DNA of 64,000 nt, from NCBI RefSeq assembly GCF_001187845.1, contig NZ_CP012160.1, positions 1,922,001-1,986,000 of the forward strand, in the 5' to 3' direction. Origin of the DNA: Octadecabacter temperatus. Lineage in GTDB: Bacteria > Pseudomonadota > Alphaproteobacteria > Rhodobacterales > Rhodobacteraceae. The position numbers and the translations under genes are program-made. Position 1 is the first letter of the stretch. Every line of letters starts with the position of its first letter. Positions 17,269-25,067 of this stretch are shown here, in pieces. Under the pieces are notes generated by a model, which saw only the letters and a list, made by a program, of their open reading frames with translations, was not told the origin of the DNA and did no database searches.

Positions 17269-18477
17269 ATGCCAACCGAACGCTTCACCTTCCCCGGCCA
17301 TGATGGTCAAAACCTGTCCGCCCGCCTCGACCTTCCCGAAGGGCCCCACCTCGCAACGGCCCTGTTCGCCCATTGCTTCACTTGTTCCAAAGACATTCCC
17401 GCAGCGCGCCGCATCGCAGGTCGCCTGTCCTCTATGGGTATCGCCGTTTTGCGATTTGATTTCACGGGTTTGGGACACTCCGAGGGCGAGTTTGAAAACA
17501 CAAACTTCACCACAAATGTGCAAGATCTCGCGGCAGCCAGTGCAGAACTTACGAAACGCAACATGGCCCCGTCTTTGTTGATCGGCCATTCTCTTGGCGG
17601 CGCTGCGGTGTTGAAGGCCGCTTCGGAATTGGACAACATCCATGCGGTCGTCACCATCGGCGCGCCGTTTGATCCAGAACACGTGACCCATAATTTCGCC
17701 CACGCCCTGCCCCAAATCATGCGCGATGGCGTTGCCGAGGTCAGCTTGGGCGGCCGTCCGTTCCGCATCTCCAACGATTTCTTACAAGACGTCGCCAAAG
17801 GTAAACTCACCTCCGCGATCTCGACTCTTAACGCGGCCCTTTTGGTACTGCACGGCCCTCGCGACGCAACCGTTTCAATCGACAACGCATCCGAGATTTT
17901 CCTCGCTGCCAAACATCCAAAAAGCTTTATAACATTGGACAACGCTGACCACCTGCTCTCGAATGCCGAAGACGCAGAATACGCCGCCGATGTCATCGCC
18001 ACATGGGCCAAACGCTACATTTCATTGCGCCGTCCCGCGCCGCCCATAGGCACTCCCGAAGGCGTGTTGCGTGTTTCCGAAGCAGACCCCAAAGGGTTCC
18101 TGCAAGACGTTCAATCCGGCCCTCACCACCTGCTCGCGGACGAACCAGAAGCCTACGGCGGTACCAACAAGGGCCTTACCCCTTACGGCCTTTTGTCGGC
18201 CGGTTTGGGCGCTTGTACATCAATGACGATCCGTATGTATGCACGCCGCAAAGGCTGGCCGCTGACCTCTGTCAGCGTCGATGTCACACATGATAAGGTC
18301 CACGGCCAAGACGCCGGGTCTGAAACCAAAACCAAAATCGACAGCTTCACCCGCGCAATCACGCTGACGGGCGATCTCGACGATGCACAACGCCAACGCT
18401 TGCTTGAAATCGCGGACCGTTGCCCCGTTCACCAAACCTTAGAACGCAGCAACCACATCATTACCAAACTCGCCTAG
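17269..18477 (+). CDS. Bifunctional alpha/beta hydrolase and OsmC-family protein
   Basis: A 402-residue fusion. Residues 1-250 form an alpha/beta hydrolase with nucleophile Ser108 (GHSLGG), Asp199 (HGPRDATV) and His228 (NADHLL). Residues 260-402 form an OsmC-type domain with the two redox cysteines Cys316 (GLGACTSMT) and Cys385 (CPVHQTLERS), which reduce organic hydroperoxides in the Ohr/OsmC family. The fusion is recurrent in proteobacteria; the hydrolase may release a peroxidised or thioester substrate for the OsmC part, but the substrate is unknown. It is divergent from the EEP gene. Confidence 0.92.
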   Translation: MPTERFTFPGHDGQNLSARLDLPEGPHLATALFAHCFTCSKDIPAARRIAGRLSSMGIAVLRFDFTGLGHSEGEFENTNFTTNVQDLAAASAELTKRNMAPSLLIGHSLGGAAVLKAASELDNIHAVVTIGAPFDPEHVTHNFAHALPQIMRDGVAEVSLGGRPFRISNDFLQDVAKGKLTSAISTLNAALLVLHGPRDATVSIDNASEIFLAAKHPKSFITLDNADHLLSNAEDAEYAADVIATWAKRYISLRRPAPPIGTPEGVLRVSEADPKGFLQDVQSGPHHLLADEPEAYGGTNKGLTPYGLLSAGLGACTSMTIRMYARRKGWPLTSVSVDVTHDKVHGQDAGSETKTKIDSFTRAITLTGDLDDAQRQRLLEIADRCPVHQTLERSNHIITKLA

Positions 18478-18582
18478 CCTTTGCTTTTGTTTCTCAAATA
18501 TCCTCCCCGAAGGGCCGATCAAAACAAACGCTGCATGTCCCGCGATAGGCTCACGCCAAACAAACACACCCAACAAACGAAA

Positions 18583-18612
18583 TGAGGCGCGCAGCTTTTG
18601 CTGCGCGCCTCA
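18583..18612. terminator. Bidirectional terminator between the hydrolase-OsmC gene and bioY
   Basis: A perfect 13-bp stem (TGAGGCGCGCAGC with GCTGCGCGCCTCA) around TTTT lies between two convergent genes. T-rich sequence follows on both strands (CTATTTT on plus, TTTCGTTT on minus). Confidence 0.85.
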
Positions 18613-18636
18613 CTATTTTCTAACCGTTAGGTTGAT

Positions 18637-19242
18637 TTAGCCGCGGGCCTTGCCGACAAGCTTCCAAACAGTTGGGATCAAAAGTGCGGCCAATGCCAGC
18701 TTCATCAAATCGCCAATAACATAAGGCGTCAGGCCCCACTCCATTGTCTGTTCAAGACCGGATGTGAACTGGTGCAGCCAGAAGACGCCCGGAACGTAGA
18801 TCAATACGTTTGCCATCAGCATTGCGCCGGCCATGCCTTCAATTGTGCGGTCCATGCCGCGGCGTGCAGCCCAACCGAGGTAAAGAACAGCCAGAACGTA
18901 GCCGACCAAATAGCCGCCAGTGCCGCCCATCATGTACGTAAGGCCATTCTTTTCAGCAGACGAGGACGCGAAAACGTCAAATCCTAGCGCACCAATCAGC
19001 ATGTAGCCAAAGATCGTCACAAGACCAAGACGTGGGCCGTAGGATACACCGACCGTCAGCACAGCAAATGTGCCAAGTGTGATCGGAACTGGGGATGGGA
19101 ACATCGGAACTTTGATTTTCGCTGCAATCGCAAGAAACGCGATGCCGAGCACCACCAGAACTGCCTGTTTGATCCGAAGGGCTGTACCCTCGCTTGGGCC
19201 AAAGGCTTCTGCCAAGGCTTGGTTATTCATCGTCATGGCCAT
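18637..19242 (-). CDS. bioY: Biotin transporter substrate-binding component BioY
   Basis: A 201-residue integral membrane protein with about six helices and BioY hallmarks (AKIKVPMFPSPVPITLGTFAV, then MGGTGGYLVGYVLA). BioY binds biotin with high affinity and works as an ECF-type S component, alone or with BioM/BioN. ATG 19242 follows an AGGAG site 8 bases upstream. No bioM, bioN or bioR lies nearby, so it is a solitary BioY. The start region has an imperfect BioR-like dyad that I do not accept. Confidence 0.93.
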   Translation of the reverse strand: MAMTMNNQALAEAFGPSEGTALRIKQAVLVVLGIAFLAIAAKIKVPMFPSPVPITLGTFAVLTVGVSYGPRLGLVTIFGYMLIGALGFDVFASSSAEKNGLTYMMGGTGGYLVGYVLAVLYLGWAARRGMDRTIEGMAGAMLMANVLIYVPGVFWLHQFTSGLEQTMEWGLTPYVIGDLMKLALAALLIPTVWKLVGKARG

Positions 19243-19323
19243 TGTCGCGGCTCCTTTTGTCAAATTCGTGCATAGACATGCCCTAGCGGCAGTCTTTCTG
19301 CAAGTGCGAAGCAAATGATAACG

Positions 19324-19758
19324 CTAGCACCTTACGTACCATGTCGTTGAAACGTAGTCCTTGCGAGGGCCTTGAACCCGCCAATGCAACGCCCAACGCG
19401 GCCACTCGGAAAACTCGTACCCGCCGCGATACATGTCTTTTCCGCACAGGTGTTCGCTCGCTTGCCCGCCGAGATTCGGATCAAAATCATGGAATGCGCG
19501 GCCATCCTCAAAGCTGACCAATATCTTCCCGTGCTCTTCAGCCCACAAATACCGCCGTTCGGCTTCAAAACGTTGATCTGAGATGATCAAGGCGCCCGTT
19601 TCTGAATACAACGCCCCATCTTGGGTCAATGTGATCTCCGCCTGCCCTTCAAATCGCGACGTCGCGCCCGCGCGCGTGTCTTCAATGGTGCGTGACACAT
19701 CATACATGCCAATAAAGTCTTCTAACTTGCGCAATTCCCTGCCGTCCCTTGTGACCAA
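19324..19758 (-). CDS. DUF6314-family protein
   Basis: A 144-residue soluble protein of a family common in Rhodobacteraceae. The pattern DFIGMYDVSRTIEDTRAG at the start, FEGQAEITLT, the RRYLWAEEHGKILVSFEDGR core and the C-terminal WPRWALHWRVQGPRKDY fit what I know of DUF6314. It looks like a small beta-barrel of the lipocalin type. The first usable start is a TTG at 19758 because a stop lies just upstream in frame; a downstream start is possible. It is divergent from purB and 80 bp upstream of bioY on the same strand. Function is unknown. Confidence 0.75.
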   Translation of the reverse strand: MVTRDGRELRKLEDFIGMYDVSRTIEDTRAGATSRFEGQAEITLTQDGALYSETGALIISDQRFEAERRYLWAEEHGKILVSFEDGRAFHDFDPNLGGQASEHLCGKDMYRGGYEFSEWPRWALHWRVQGPRKDYVSTTWYVRC

Positions 19759-19817
19759 TGCCTAGTCCCTTTATGACGCCCCCATCTGCTTTTGTACCTA
19801 TAGAAAAGGCCACGCCA

Positions 19818-21119
19818 ATGATCCCCCGCTATGCCCGCTCCGTGATGACTGACATCTGGGAACCTGCCACCAAATTCAAAATCTGGTACGAGATCGAGGC
19901 GCACGCCTGTGACGCGATGGCCGATATCGGCGTGATCCCGCGCGAAAACGCGGATGCGGTCTGGAAAGCCAAGGATGTAGAATTCGACGTGGCTCGTATT
20001 GATGAAATCGAAGCCGTTACAAAACACGACGTTATCGCGTTTCTAACGCACCTTGCCGAACACGTTGGTTCTGACGAAGCGCGCTTTGTTCACCAGGGCA
20101 TGACGTCCTCTGACGTACTGGACACCTGCTTCAACGTCCAGCTCGTGCGTGCCGCTGACCTTTTGATCACCGACCTCGAAGCCCTCCTCGCCGCGCTGAA
20201 GAAGCGTGCGATAGAACACAAGATGACAGTACGTGTTGGCCGCTCCCACGGAATCCACGCTGAACCCACAACCATGGGCCTGACGTTTGCACGTTTCTAC
20301 GCGGAAATGGATCGCAACCTTGCCCGTATGAAAGTTGCGCGTGACGAAATCTCAACCGGTGCCGTGTCCGGCGCAGTTGGTACATTTGCCAACATCGATC
20401 CACGCGTGGAAGAACATGTTTGCGAAAAGCTGGGCCTGTCCCCAGAACCGATCAGCACACAGGTTATCCCGCGCGATCGTCACGCAATGTTCTTTGCGAC
20501 ACTCGGCGTGATTGCGTCCTCTATCGAAAACGTCGCCACTGAAATCCGCCACATGCAGCGCACCGAAGTGTTGGAAGGCGCGGAATTCTTCTCAATGGGT
20601 CAAAAGGGTTCCAGCGCGATGCCGCACAAAAAGAACCCAGTCCTGACAGAAAACCTGACAGGTCTGGCGCGTCTTGTGCGCATGACAGTGATCCCTGCGA
20701 TGGAAAACGTCGCCCTCTGGCACGAGCGCGATATCTCGCACTCCTCCGTGGAACGCGGCATTGGCCCAGACGCGACTGTCACCCTCGACTTCGCGCTGAA
20801 CCGTCTGACAGGCGTGATCGACAAGATGTTGATTTTCCCTGACAACATGCTCGACAACATGAACAAGTTCCCAGGTTTGGTGATGTCCCAGCGTGTGCTT
20901 TTGGCCCTGACACAGGCTGGCACATCCCGCGAAGATGCTTACGCGATGGTTCAACGCAATGCGTTGAAAGTCTGGGAAGAACGCACAGACTTCCGTGAAG
21001 AACTGCTCGCTGACAAAGAGGTCGTCGCGGCACTTGGTGTTGAAGCGATCAACGAGAACTTCAATCTCGATTACCACACCAAGCACGTCGACACGATTTT
21101 CAAGCGTGTGTTCGGCTAA
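19818..21119 (+). CDS. purB: Adenylosuccinate lyase
   Basis: A 433-residue enzyme of the fumarase/aspartase superfamily. It cleaves SAICAR and adenylosuccinate to release fumarate in purine synthesis. The superfamily signature GSSAMPHKKNP lies near residues 263-273, and TSSDVLDTC and GRSHGIHAEP contribute further active-site residues. ATG 19818 (MIPRYARS) fits the family N-terminus; the longer frame upstream overlaps the divergent DUF6314 gene. Confidence 0.97.
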   Translation: MIPRYARSVMTDIWEPATKFKIWYEIEAHACDAMADIGVIPRENADAVWKAKDVEFDVARIDEIEAVTKHDVIAFLTHLAEHVGSDEARFVHQGMTSSDVLDTCFNVQLVRAADLLITDLEALLAALKKRAIEHKMTVRVGRSHGIHAEPTTMGLTFARFYAEMDRNLARMKVARDEISTGAVSGAVGTFANIDPRVEEHVCEKLGLSPEPISTQVIPRDRHAMFFATLGVIASSIENVATEIRHMQRTEVLEGAEFFSMGQKGSSAMPHKKNPVLTENLTGLARLVRMTVIPAMENVALWHERDISHSSVERGIGPDATVTLDFALNRLTGVIDKMLIFPDNMLDNMNKFPGLVMSQRVLLALTQAGTSREDAYAMVQRNALKVWEERTDFREELLADKEVVAALGVEAINENFNLDYHTKHVDTIFKRVFG

Positions 21120-21144
21120 ACGCCGAAGTCCTAAAGTAAAACCT

Positions 21145-21169
21145 CTATGGGCCCCCCAAGGGCCCATAG
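21145..21169. terminator. Hairpin between purB and luxI
   Basis: A perfect 10-bp stem CTATGGGCCC/GGGCCCATAG with a 5-base loop lies between two convergent genes. A short T run follows on the luxI side (AGGTTTTA); none on the purB side. Confidence 0.6.
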
Positions 21170-21181
21170 ATGGTCGCTTGA

Positions 21182-21808
21182 TTAGGCGGCTGTCATTTGC
21201 GGAACTTGGACCGTAGATTGCTTATGGCGCGCCTCAATCGACATAACCGCATACTTATGCCCGTCATCATCGTTCTGGTATGGCTCACCCAGCAATTCGG
21301 CACCGTAACCAAGCCGCTTAAGAGCACGTAGAAGCCACAGATTTGATAATGAAATCAACGTATCTGCACCTTCTTTGTTGGCCATATCAATCAACCCACC
21401 GACGATCAAATCAAGGCACTGTATGCGCACCCGCATGGATTTAACCTCGGGCGAAATCACCAAGCGCGTACATTCCCAGACCTTTGGGCTGTCGATCACA
21501 TCATCCAACAAATTGGTCGGAATAGTTTCAAGCTTTCCTGACATCGCATCCTTAAGCATATAAGTATGGTCGCCCCATGTCGCCGAAGTGGACATAGCAC
21601 GCGCACCCGCAAGCACCCGTCCATCATCATCAAGAACAAGCGAATAGCGTGCCATCGGGTTGTCGTATTGGTCCATTTCGACATCAGCATTATGCGGGAT
21701 TTGCCAGTGTAACTCGTCAACAAAAAACTTTTTACGCAAACTCAGGTAATCAAAAAATGCGGATCCGTGCTGGTGAACATGCGACAATTCAAACGTGATA
21801 TTTTCCAT
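21182..21808 (-). CDS. luxI: Acyl-homoserine-lactone synthase (LuxI family)
   Basis: A 208-residue autoinducer synthase that joins S-adenosylmethionine to an acyl group from acyl-ACP. All positions conserved in LuxI proteins are present: Arg25, Phe29, Trp35, Asp46, Asp49, Arg70, Glu112 and Arg115. The start ATG 21808 follows AGGAGAG, and that site is one arm of a 7-bp hairpin (21813-21831), so translation may be controlled. It lies 141 bp downstream of luxR on the same strand. The acyl chain it uses cannot be told from sequence. The symbol is a family name; the local name is not known. Confidence 0.93.
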   Translation of the reverse strand: MENITFELSHVHQHGSAFFDYLSLRKKFFVDELHWQIPHNADVEMDQYDNPMARYSLVLDDDGRVLAGARAMSTSATWGDHTYMLKDAMSGKLETIPTNLLDDVIDSPKVWECTRLVISPEVKSMRVRIQCLDLIVGGLIDMANKEGADTLISLSNLWLLRALKRLGYGAELLGEPYQNDDDGHKYAVMSIEARHKQSTVQVPQMTAA

Positions 21809-21812
21809 TGGT

Positions 21813-21831
21813 ACTCTCCTATTTGGAGAGT
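21813..21831 (-). promoter_or_regulatory. Hairpin that would sequester the luxI ribosome-binding site
   Basis: In the luxI mRNA ACTCTCC (21831-21825) pairs with GGAGAGT (21819-21813) around AAATA. The second arm is the Shine-Dalgarno itself, ending four bases before the ATG. An RNA thermometer, small-RNA target or simple attenuator are possible uses. Confidence 0.55.
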
Positions 21832-21949
21832 CCATTTAGCGCCGGGATCAATCTGTTGTTAACTAATAAACCGAACCAGCAACGGAAAAAAAATTAACGA
21901 AACCCAAAAGACCGTGAAAGTTAGCGTTTTGGCAACGAATTCAACCGGT

Positions 21950-22558
21950 TCAAATCAAGCCAAATTCTCTAACCATTGCAGCGGCTTGCGCTGATGTCTG
22001 TGCACCCAGCTTGGTTTTCGCGTTCCTTAGGCGTTGCTTCACCGCCCCTTCCGAAACTCCCAATGTATGGGCGATTTGCTTTAGCCGTTGGCCCTCTTTT
22101 ACCATTTTCAGGGCTTCAAGTTCAGCGTTTGTCAGATTCGTAGGGGGTGCTTTTTCACGGTGTAGCTTCGATACATAAGCGTGCAACGCATTCATTTCGT
22201 CTTGCTCAAACTCGCGGTCCGGCCGCGCAAATGTGCCAAACGAACGTTGCCCTTCGCGGTTGCCATCAAAGCACGCAACAGCAACACCATACCGTAATCC
22301 AAACGTCTGCGCTTGTTGTAAAACACGCATCGGGTCAGGCAAGTCAATTCCACTCCAAGCAACCGCGCCAGTGTTGGCGTAGCTCCAGCGAATGACGGGG
22401 TCATGCAACATGAAACGGTGGGTGGTGTAATGATCGACCCAAGGCGTCGGAAGCGCGTTCACCTCTTCTTGTGGAAATGCGAACCCTACACGCAACGCGA
22501 TATAATAGCCTGACTTGGCTATCTCATGAACGTCCTCCGTAGACTTCAGCTCTAACAC
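21950..22558 (-). CDS. luxR: LuxR-family quorum-sensing regulator
   Basis: A 202-residue regulator. The autoinducer-binding domain (about 10-132) keeps the conserved ligand-pocket residues Trp40, Tyr44, Asp53-Pro54, Trp68 and Gly91 (YGVAV). The GerE-type HTH (about 141-202) reads LTNAELEALKMVKEGQRLKQ, then IAHTLGVSEGAVKQRLRNAK. At 202 residues it is shorter than most LuxR proteins because the N-terminus is brief. It precedes luxI and diverges from the HTH-less homologue; all three probably form one circuit. Confidence 0.93.
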   Translation of the reverse strand: MLELKSTEDVHEIAKSGYYIALRVGFAFPQEEVNALPTPWVDHYTTHRFMLHDPVIRWSYANTGAVAWSGIDLPDPMRVLQQAQTFGLRYGVAVACFDGNREGQRSFGTFARPDREFEQDEMNALHAYVSKLHREKAPPTNLTNAELEALKMVKEGQRLKQIAHTLGVSEGAVKQRLRNAKTKLGAQTSAQAAAMVREFGLI

Positions 22559-22602
22559 GCATGGCCCTTTCAGCGGCAGGCTAGGTTAAACAATCTTGTT
22601 TT

Positions 22603-22660
22603 TACAACGACAACTCGCTTACATACGGTTACAAGCTTGTTGCCTTACTTAATCGTTGTA
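22603..22660. promoter_or_regulatory. Nested dyads between luxR and the HTH-less luxR-like gene
   Basis: In the 140-bp divergent region, an imperfect 18-bp dyad (GGTTACAAG-CTTGTTGCC, 22627-22644) contains the exact palindrome ACAAGCTTGT (22631-22640). It is flanked by inverted 8-mers TACAACGA (22603-22610) and TCGTTGTA (22653-22660). The size suits a lux box, although the sequence is not the classical one. Confidence 0.45.
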
Positions 22661-22698
22661 GGACGGGGCAGGCAACCATAAAGCGAGTTGAGGGCGAG

Positions 22699-23181
22699 AT
22701 GGCAGATATTGGCAAGATCAAAACGCTTTTGGAAAGCGTTGAAAAACTGGCGGTGTCTGGTTCTGCAATCGCATTCCATATTAAACTGACATCCCCCGAA
22801 TTAATGTTCCAAACATATCCAAAGGCATGGACTGACATCTATTCCGAAAAAGGTTTCGTAATGGTTGACCCTATTGTGCGTTGGGGGTTCACCGAGACCG
22901 GCTCAATCCGTTGGTCAGAGCTAAGCGAACAAGACGAACAGAACATTTTAATGCAATCGGCTACTTACGGTATGACTTACGGCGTCGCAATTGCCGTCGA
23001 ATCGGACAACAGCCGAAGCATGGCCGGCTATTCGCGCCCGGATCGCGAATACACAGACGCTGAAATTTCTCAATTGACCCAGTGTACGCAATCCCTCCAC
23101 GAGCTAACCACGGCGCACGACGGTATGGACGCTGAATTGCGCGAAGAGCTGCTAACGCTCGCGTCAAACCTTGCACGTTAA
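22699..23181 (+). CDS. LuxR-type autoinducer-binding domain protein without DNA-binding domain
   Basis: A 160-residue homologue of the ligand-binding half of the adjacent LuxR. The same pocket residues are conserved: Trp44, Tyr48, Asp57-Pro58, Trp72 and Gly95 (YGVAI), and PDREYTDAEI aligns with PDREFEQDEM of LuxR. The protein ends after DAELREELLTLASNLAR with a true stop, and no HTH is encoded in any frame downstream before fliG. It could bind the autoinducer or form heterodimers with LuxR, by analogy with TrlR, a truncated TraR-like inhibitor. That role is inference. It is divergent from luxR. Confidence 0.88.
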   Translation: MADIGKIKTLLESVEKLAVSGSAIAFHIKLTSPELMFQTYPKAWTDIYSEKGFVMVDPIVRWGFTETGSIRWSELSEQDEQNILMQSATYGMTYGVAIAVESDNSRSMAGYSRPDREYTDAEISQLTQCTQSLHELTTAHDGMDAELREELLTLASNLAR

Positions 23182-23357
23182 CCACAACTATGTGGCGACC
23201 CTAGTATGCTCTTTACGGATTTGAGTTTTCCGGTTTCAGCACGTGTGACGTCTTTTAGGCCGGTTCCATTGAAAGCCGCCGCAAACAAATCGCCATTAAT
23301 CGCCTCTTCATCTTAAGCACCTAATCAGGGGATCACCCCTTAAAGGAGCGTGCTTTT

Positions 23358-24395
23358 ATGGCCGGTCAAACGTCGTCCCTCGCAGTCAGTGATCTCCCTC
23401 GATCCCGTAAGGCTGCAATGGTTGTGCAACTCTTGTTGCGCGAAGGCGGGGATTTACCCCTGTCCCAACTGCCTGAAGCGGCACAAGCCCGCCTGACCCG
23501 TGAGCTTGGTGCCCTCAATATCATAGACAAGGCTACGCTAAACAGCGTGGCAAAGGAATTTGCCCGCGAGCTGTCCGATGTCGCCCTCACAGCCCCGGGC
23601 AGCTTTGAAGCAGCGCTAAAATCCCTCGACGGCCGTATTTCCGCCAGCACTGTCGCACGCCTTCGCGAAGAAGCCGCCGCGCAAGCAGGAAGTGATCCGT
23701 GGAACCTCGTGCTTGACCTCACACCTGAGGAAATGCTGCCCATAACCGAAGCGGAAAGCCCCGAAATCTGCGCCATACTTCTTTCAAAATTACCGACGCC
23801 AAAGGCCGCCACTCTCTTGGGTCTCATGCCAGGAGATCGCGCGCGCTACATTGCGTTTGCGATGTCACGCACCACGAATATCAAAGCAGATGCCATCGTG
23901 CGTATTGGCGCCGGTCTTGCCAGCAACTATTGCGGTGCGTCTTTGCCTGCATTTACCGACAGTGCGGAATCCCGCATCGGCGCGATCCTAAACTCAACGC
24001 CCGCAACGACACGCGATCAGGTACTCGAAGGCCTCTTGTCCCAAGACGCAACCTTCGGCGAAGGCGTGCGCAAGGCAATCTTTACCTTTGCAGATATCCC
24101 TGCCCGCCTCGCAATGCCTGACGTTCCCAAAGTCCTGCGCGACATTGACCAAGCGGACCTCGTGCGCGCACTGGCATCCGCCACAGAAACCGGTGGGGAA
24201 TTGGCGGCCTCCGCCACCCATCTTCTTGAAAACATGTCGACCCGCATGGCCGACAATCTGCGCGAAGAAATGGATGAAGTTGGTAAAGTCAAACCATCAG
24301 ATGGTGAAAATGCGCAAACAGCCGTGGTCACTGCCATTCGTGCAGCCGCTGATGCAGGGACAATCAATCTGGTCGTTGCAGACGAAGAAGATTAA
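23358..24395 (+). CDS. Orphan FliG-like flagellar motor switch protein
   Basis: A 345-residue protein with the three FliG parts in order: N-domain (about 13-100, RSRKAAMVVQLLLREGG), middle domain (about 114-200) and C-terminal torque domain (about 235-340, FTFADIPARLAMPDVPKVLR, then LRDIDQADLVRALASAT). The EHPQ motif by which FliG binds FliM reads ESPE at 133-136. No other flagellar gene is in the window, whereas fliG normally lies in a flagellar cluster. It may be a second FliG with altered partner binding. An AAGGAG site precedes ATG 23358. It follows the HTH-less LuxR-like gene by 176 bp. Confidence 0.75.
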   Translation: MAGQTSSLAVSDLPRSRKAAMVVQLLLREGGDLPLSQLPEAAQARLTRELGALNIIDKATLNSVAKEFARELSDVALTAPGSFEAALKSLDGRISASTVARLREEAAAQAGSDPWNLVLDLTPEEMLPITEAESPEICAILLSKLPTPKAATLLGLMPGDRARYIAFAMSRTTNIKADAIVRIGAGLASNYCGASLPAFTDSAESRIGAILNSTPATTRDQVLEGLLSQDATFGEGVRKAIFTFADIPARLAMPDVPKVLRDIDQADLVRALASATETGGELAASATHLLENMSTRMADNLREEMDEVGKVKPSDGENAQTAVVTAIRAAADAGTINLVVADEED

Positions 24396-24435
24396 AGTGC
24401 TGGCCTCGCGCGGATCACAGGCCTAGCATCGCTTT

Positions 24436-24798
24436 ATGATAGATCCGAAAAACCCCGCTCGCCGTTGGCATGATATGGGTGGCGACACCGCCGGCCCAAT
24501 TCCAGAGATGGAAACGCCGAACGAAAACCATGACTTTTCCCTGTGGGAGAAACGCGTGGACGCCCTGATGATTATCGGGGCCGCTAAAGGATATTTCACC
24601 GTCGACGGTTTACGCCGGGTCCTTGAAGACATGGGCGAAGACGCGTTTGAAAAGATGACCTATTACGAACGTTGGATCGCATCGATTAACCAAAACCTAA
24701 TCGAAGGCGGCGCCTACACAACCGCCGATCTCGCCGAAAAAATGGCCGAAATTACAGCGCGTGGCGAAACCTACGGCGACGCGAGCAGCCCAACATGA
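24436..24798 (+). CDS. Nitrile hydratase/thiocyanate hydrolase-type subunit, beta N-terminal part
   Basis: A 120-residue protein matching the N-terminal helical half of nitrile hydratase beta: HDMGGDTAGPIPE, SLWEKRVDAL, a long helical region and YYERWIASINQNLIEGGAYT. In classical nitrile hydratase this is fused to the SH3-like half; here that half is a separate gene overlapping by ATGA. Separate genes are typical of thiocyanate hydrolase (SCNase beta) and toyocamycin nitrile hydratase. The order of the three genes here equals scnB-scnA-scnC. Confidence 0.82.
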   Translation: MIDPKNPARRWHDMGGDTAGPIPEMETPNENHDFSLWEKRVDALMIIGAAKGYFTVDGLRRVLEDMGEDAFEKMTYYERWIASINQNLIEGGAYTTADLAEKMAEITARGETYGDASSPT

Positions 24799-25067
24799 CC
24801 CAAGCCGTCCGCGTTAAATCGATGATGCCACCAGGCCATGTTCGCACGCCAATCTACCTGCGTGGAAAGATCGGTGTGATTGAACGCTCCCTCGGAGAGT
24901 TTCCAAACCCCGAGGACCTCGCCTACGGGTTGCCCGCCACGGCAAAACCGCTCCACCGTGTGCGGTTCACGATGGACGAAGTCTGGGGTGCTGACGCGGA
25001 AAACCCTTGCGATACGCTTGATGCAGAAATCTACGCACATTGGTTGGAGCCTGCCGATGCCACATGA
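24795..25067 (+). CDS. Nitrile hydratase/thiocyanate hydrolase-type subunit, beta C-terminal (SH3-like) part
   Basis: A 90-residue protein equivalent to the SH3-like C-terminal domain of nitrile hydratase beta (RVKSMMPPGHVRTPIYLRGK, then VRFTMDEVWG and DAEIYAHWLEP), corresponding to SCNase alpha. The PGHVRTPxYxRG motif is characteristic of these subunits. It overlaps the upstream gene by 4 bp and the downstream alpha-type gene by 11 bp, so the three products are made together and probably assemble as one enzyme. Confidence 0.85.
   Translation: MTQAVRVKSMMPPGHVRTPIYLRGKIGVIERSLGEFPNPEDLAYGLPATAKPLHRVRFTMDEVWGADAENPCDTLDAEIYAHWLEPADAT

Noticed and set aside
19269..19280. TGCATAGACATG as a BioR operator for bioY
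   Set aside because: It differs from the TTATCTATAA-type consensus at several positions and no bioR gene is in the window.
21943..21950. AACCGGTT palindrome at the end of luxR as a lux box for luxI
   Set aside because: Only 8 bp are symmetric and it lies 134 bp from luxI; the evidence is too thin.
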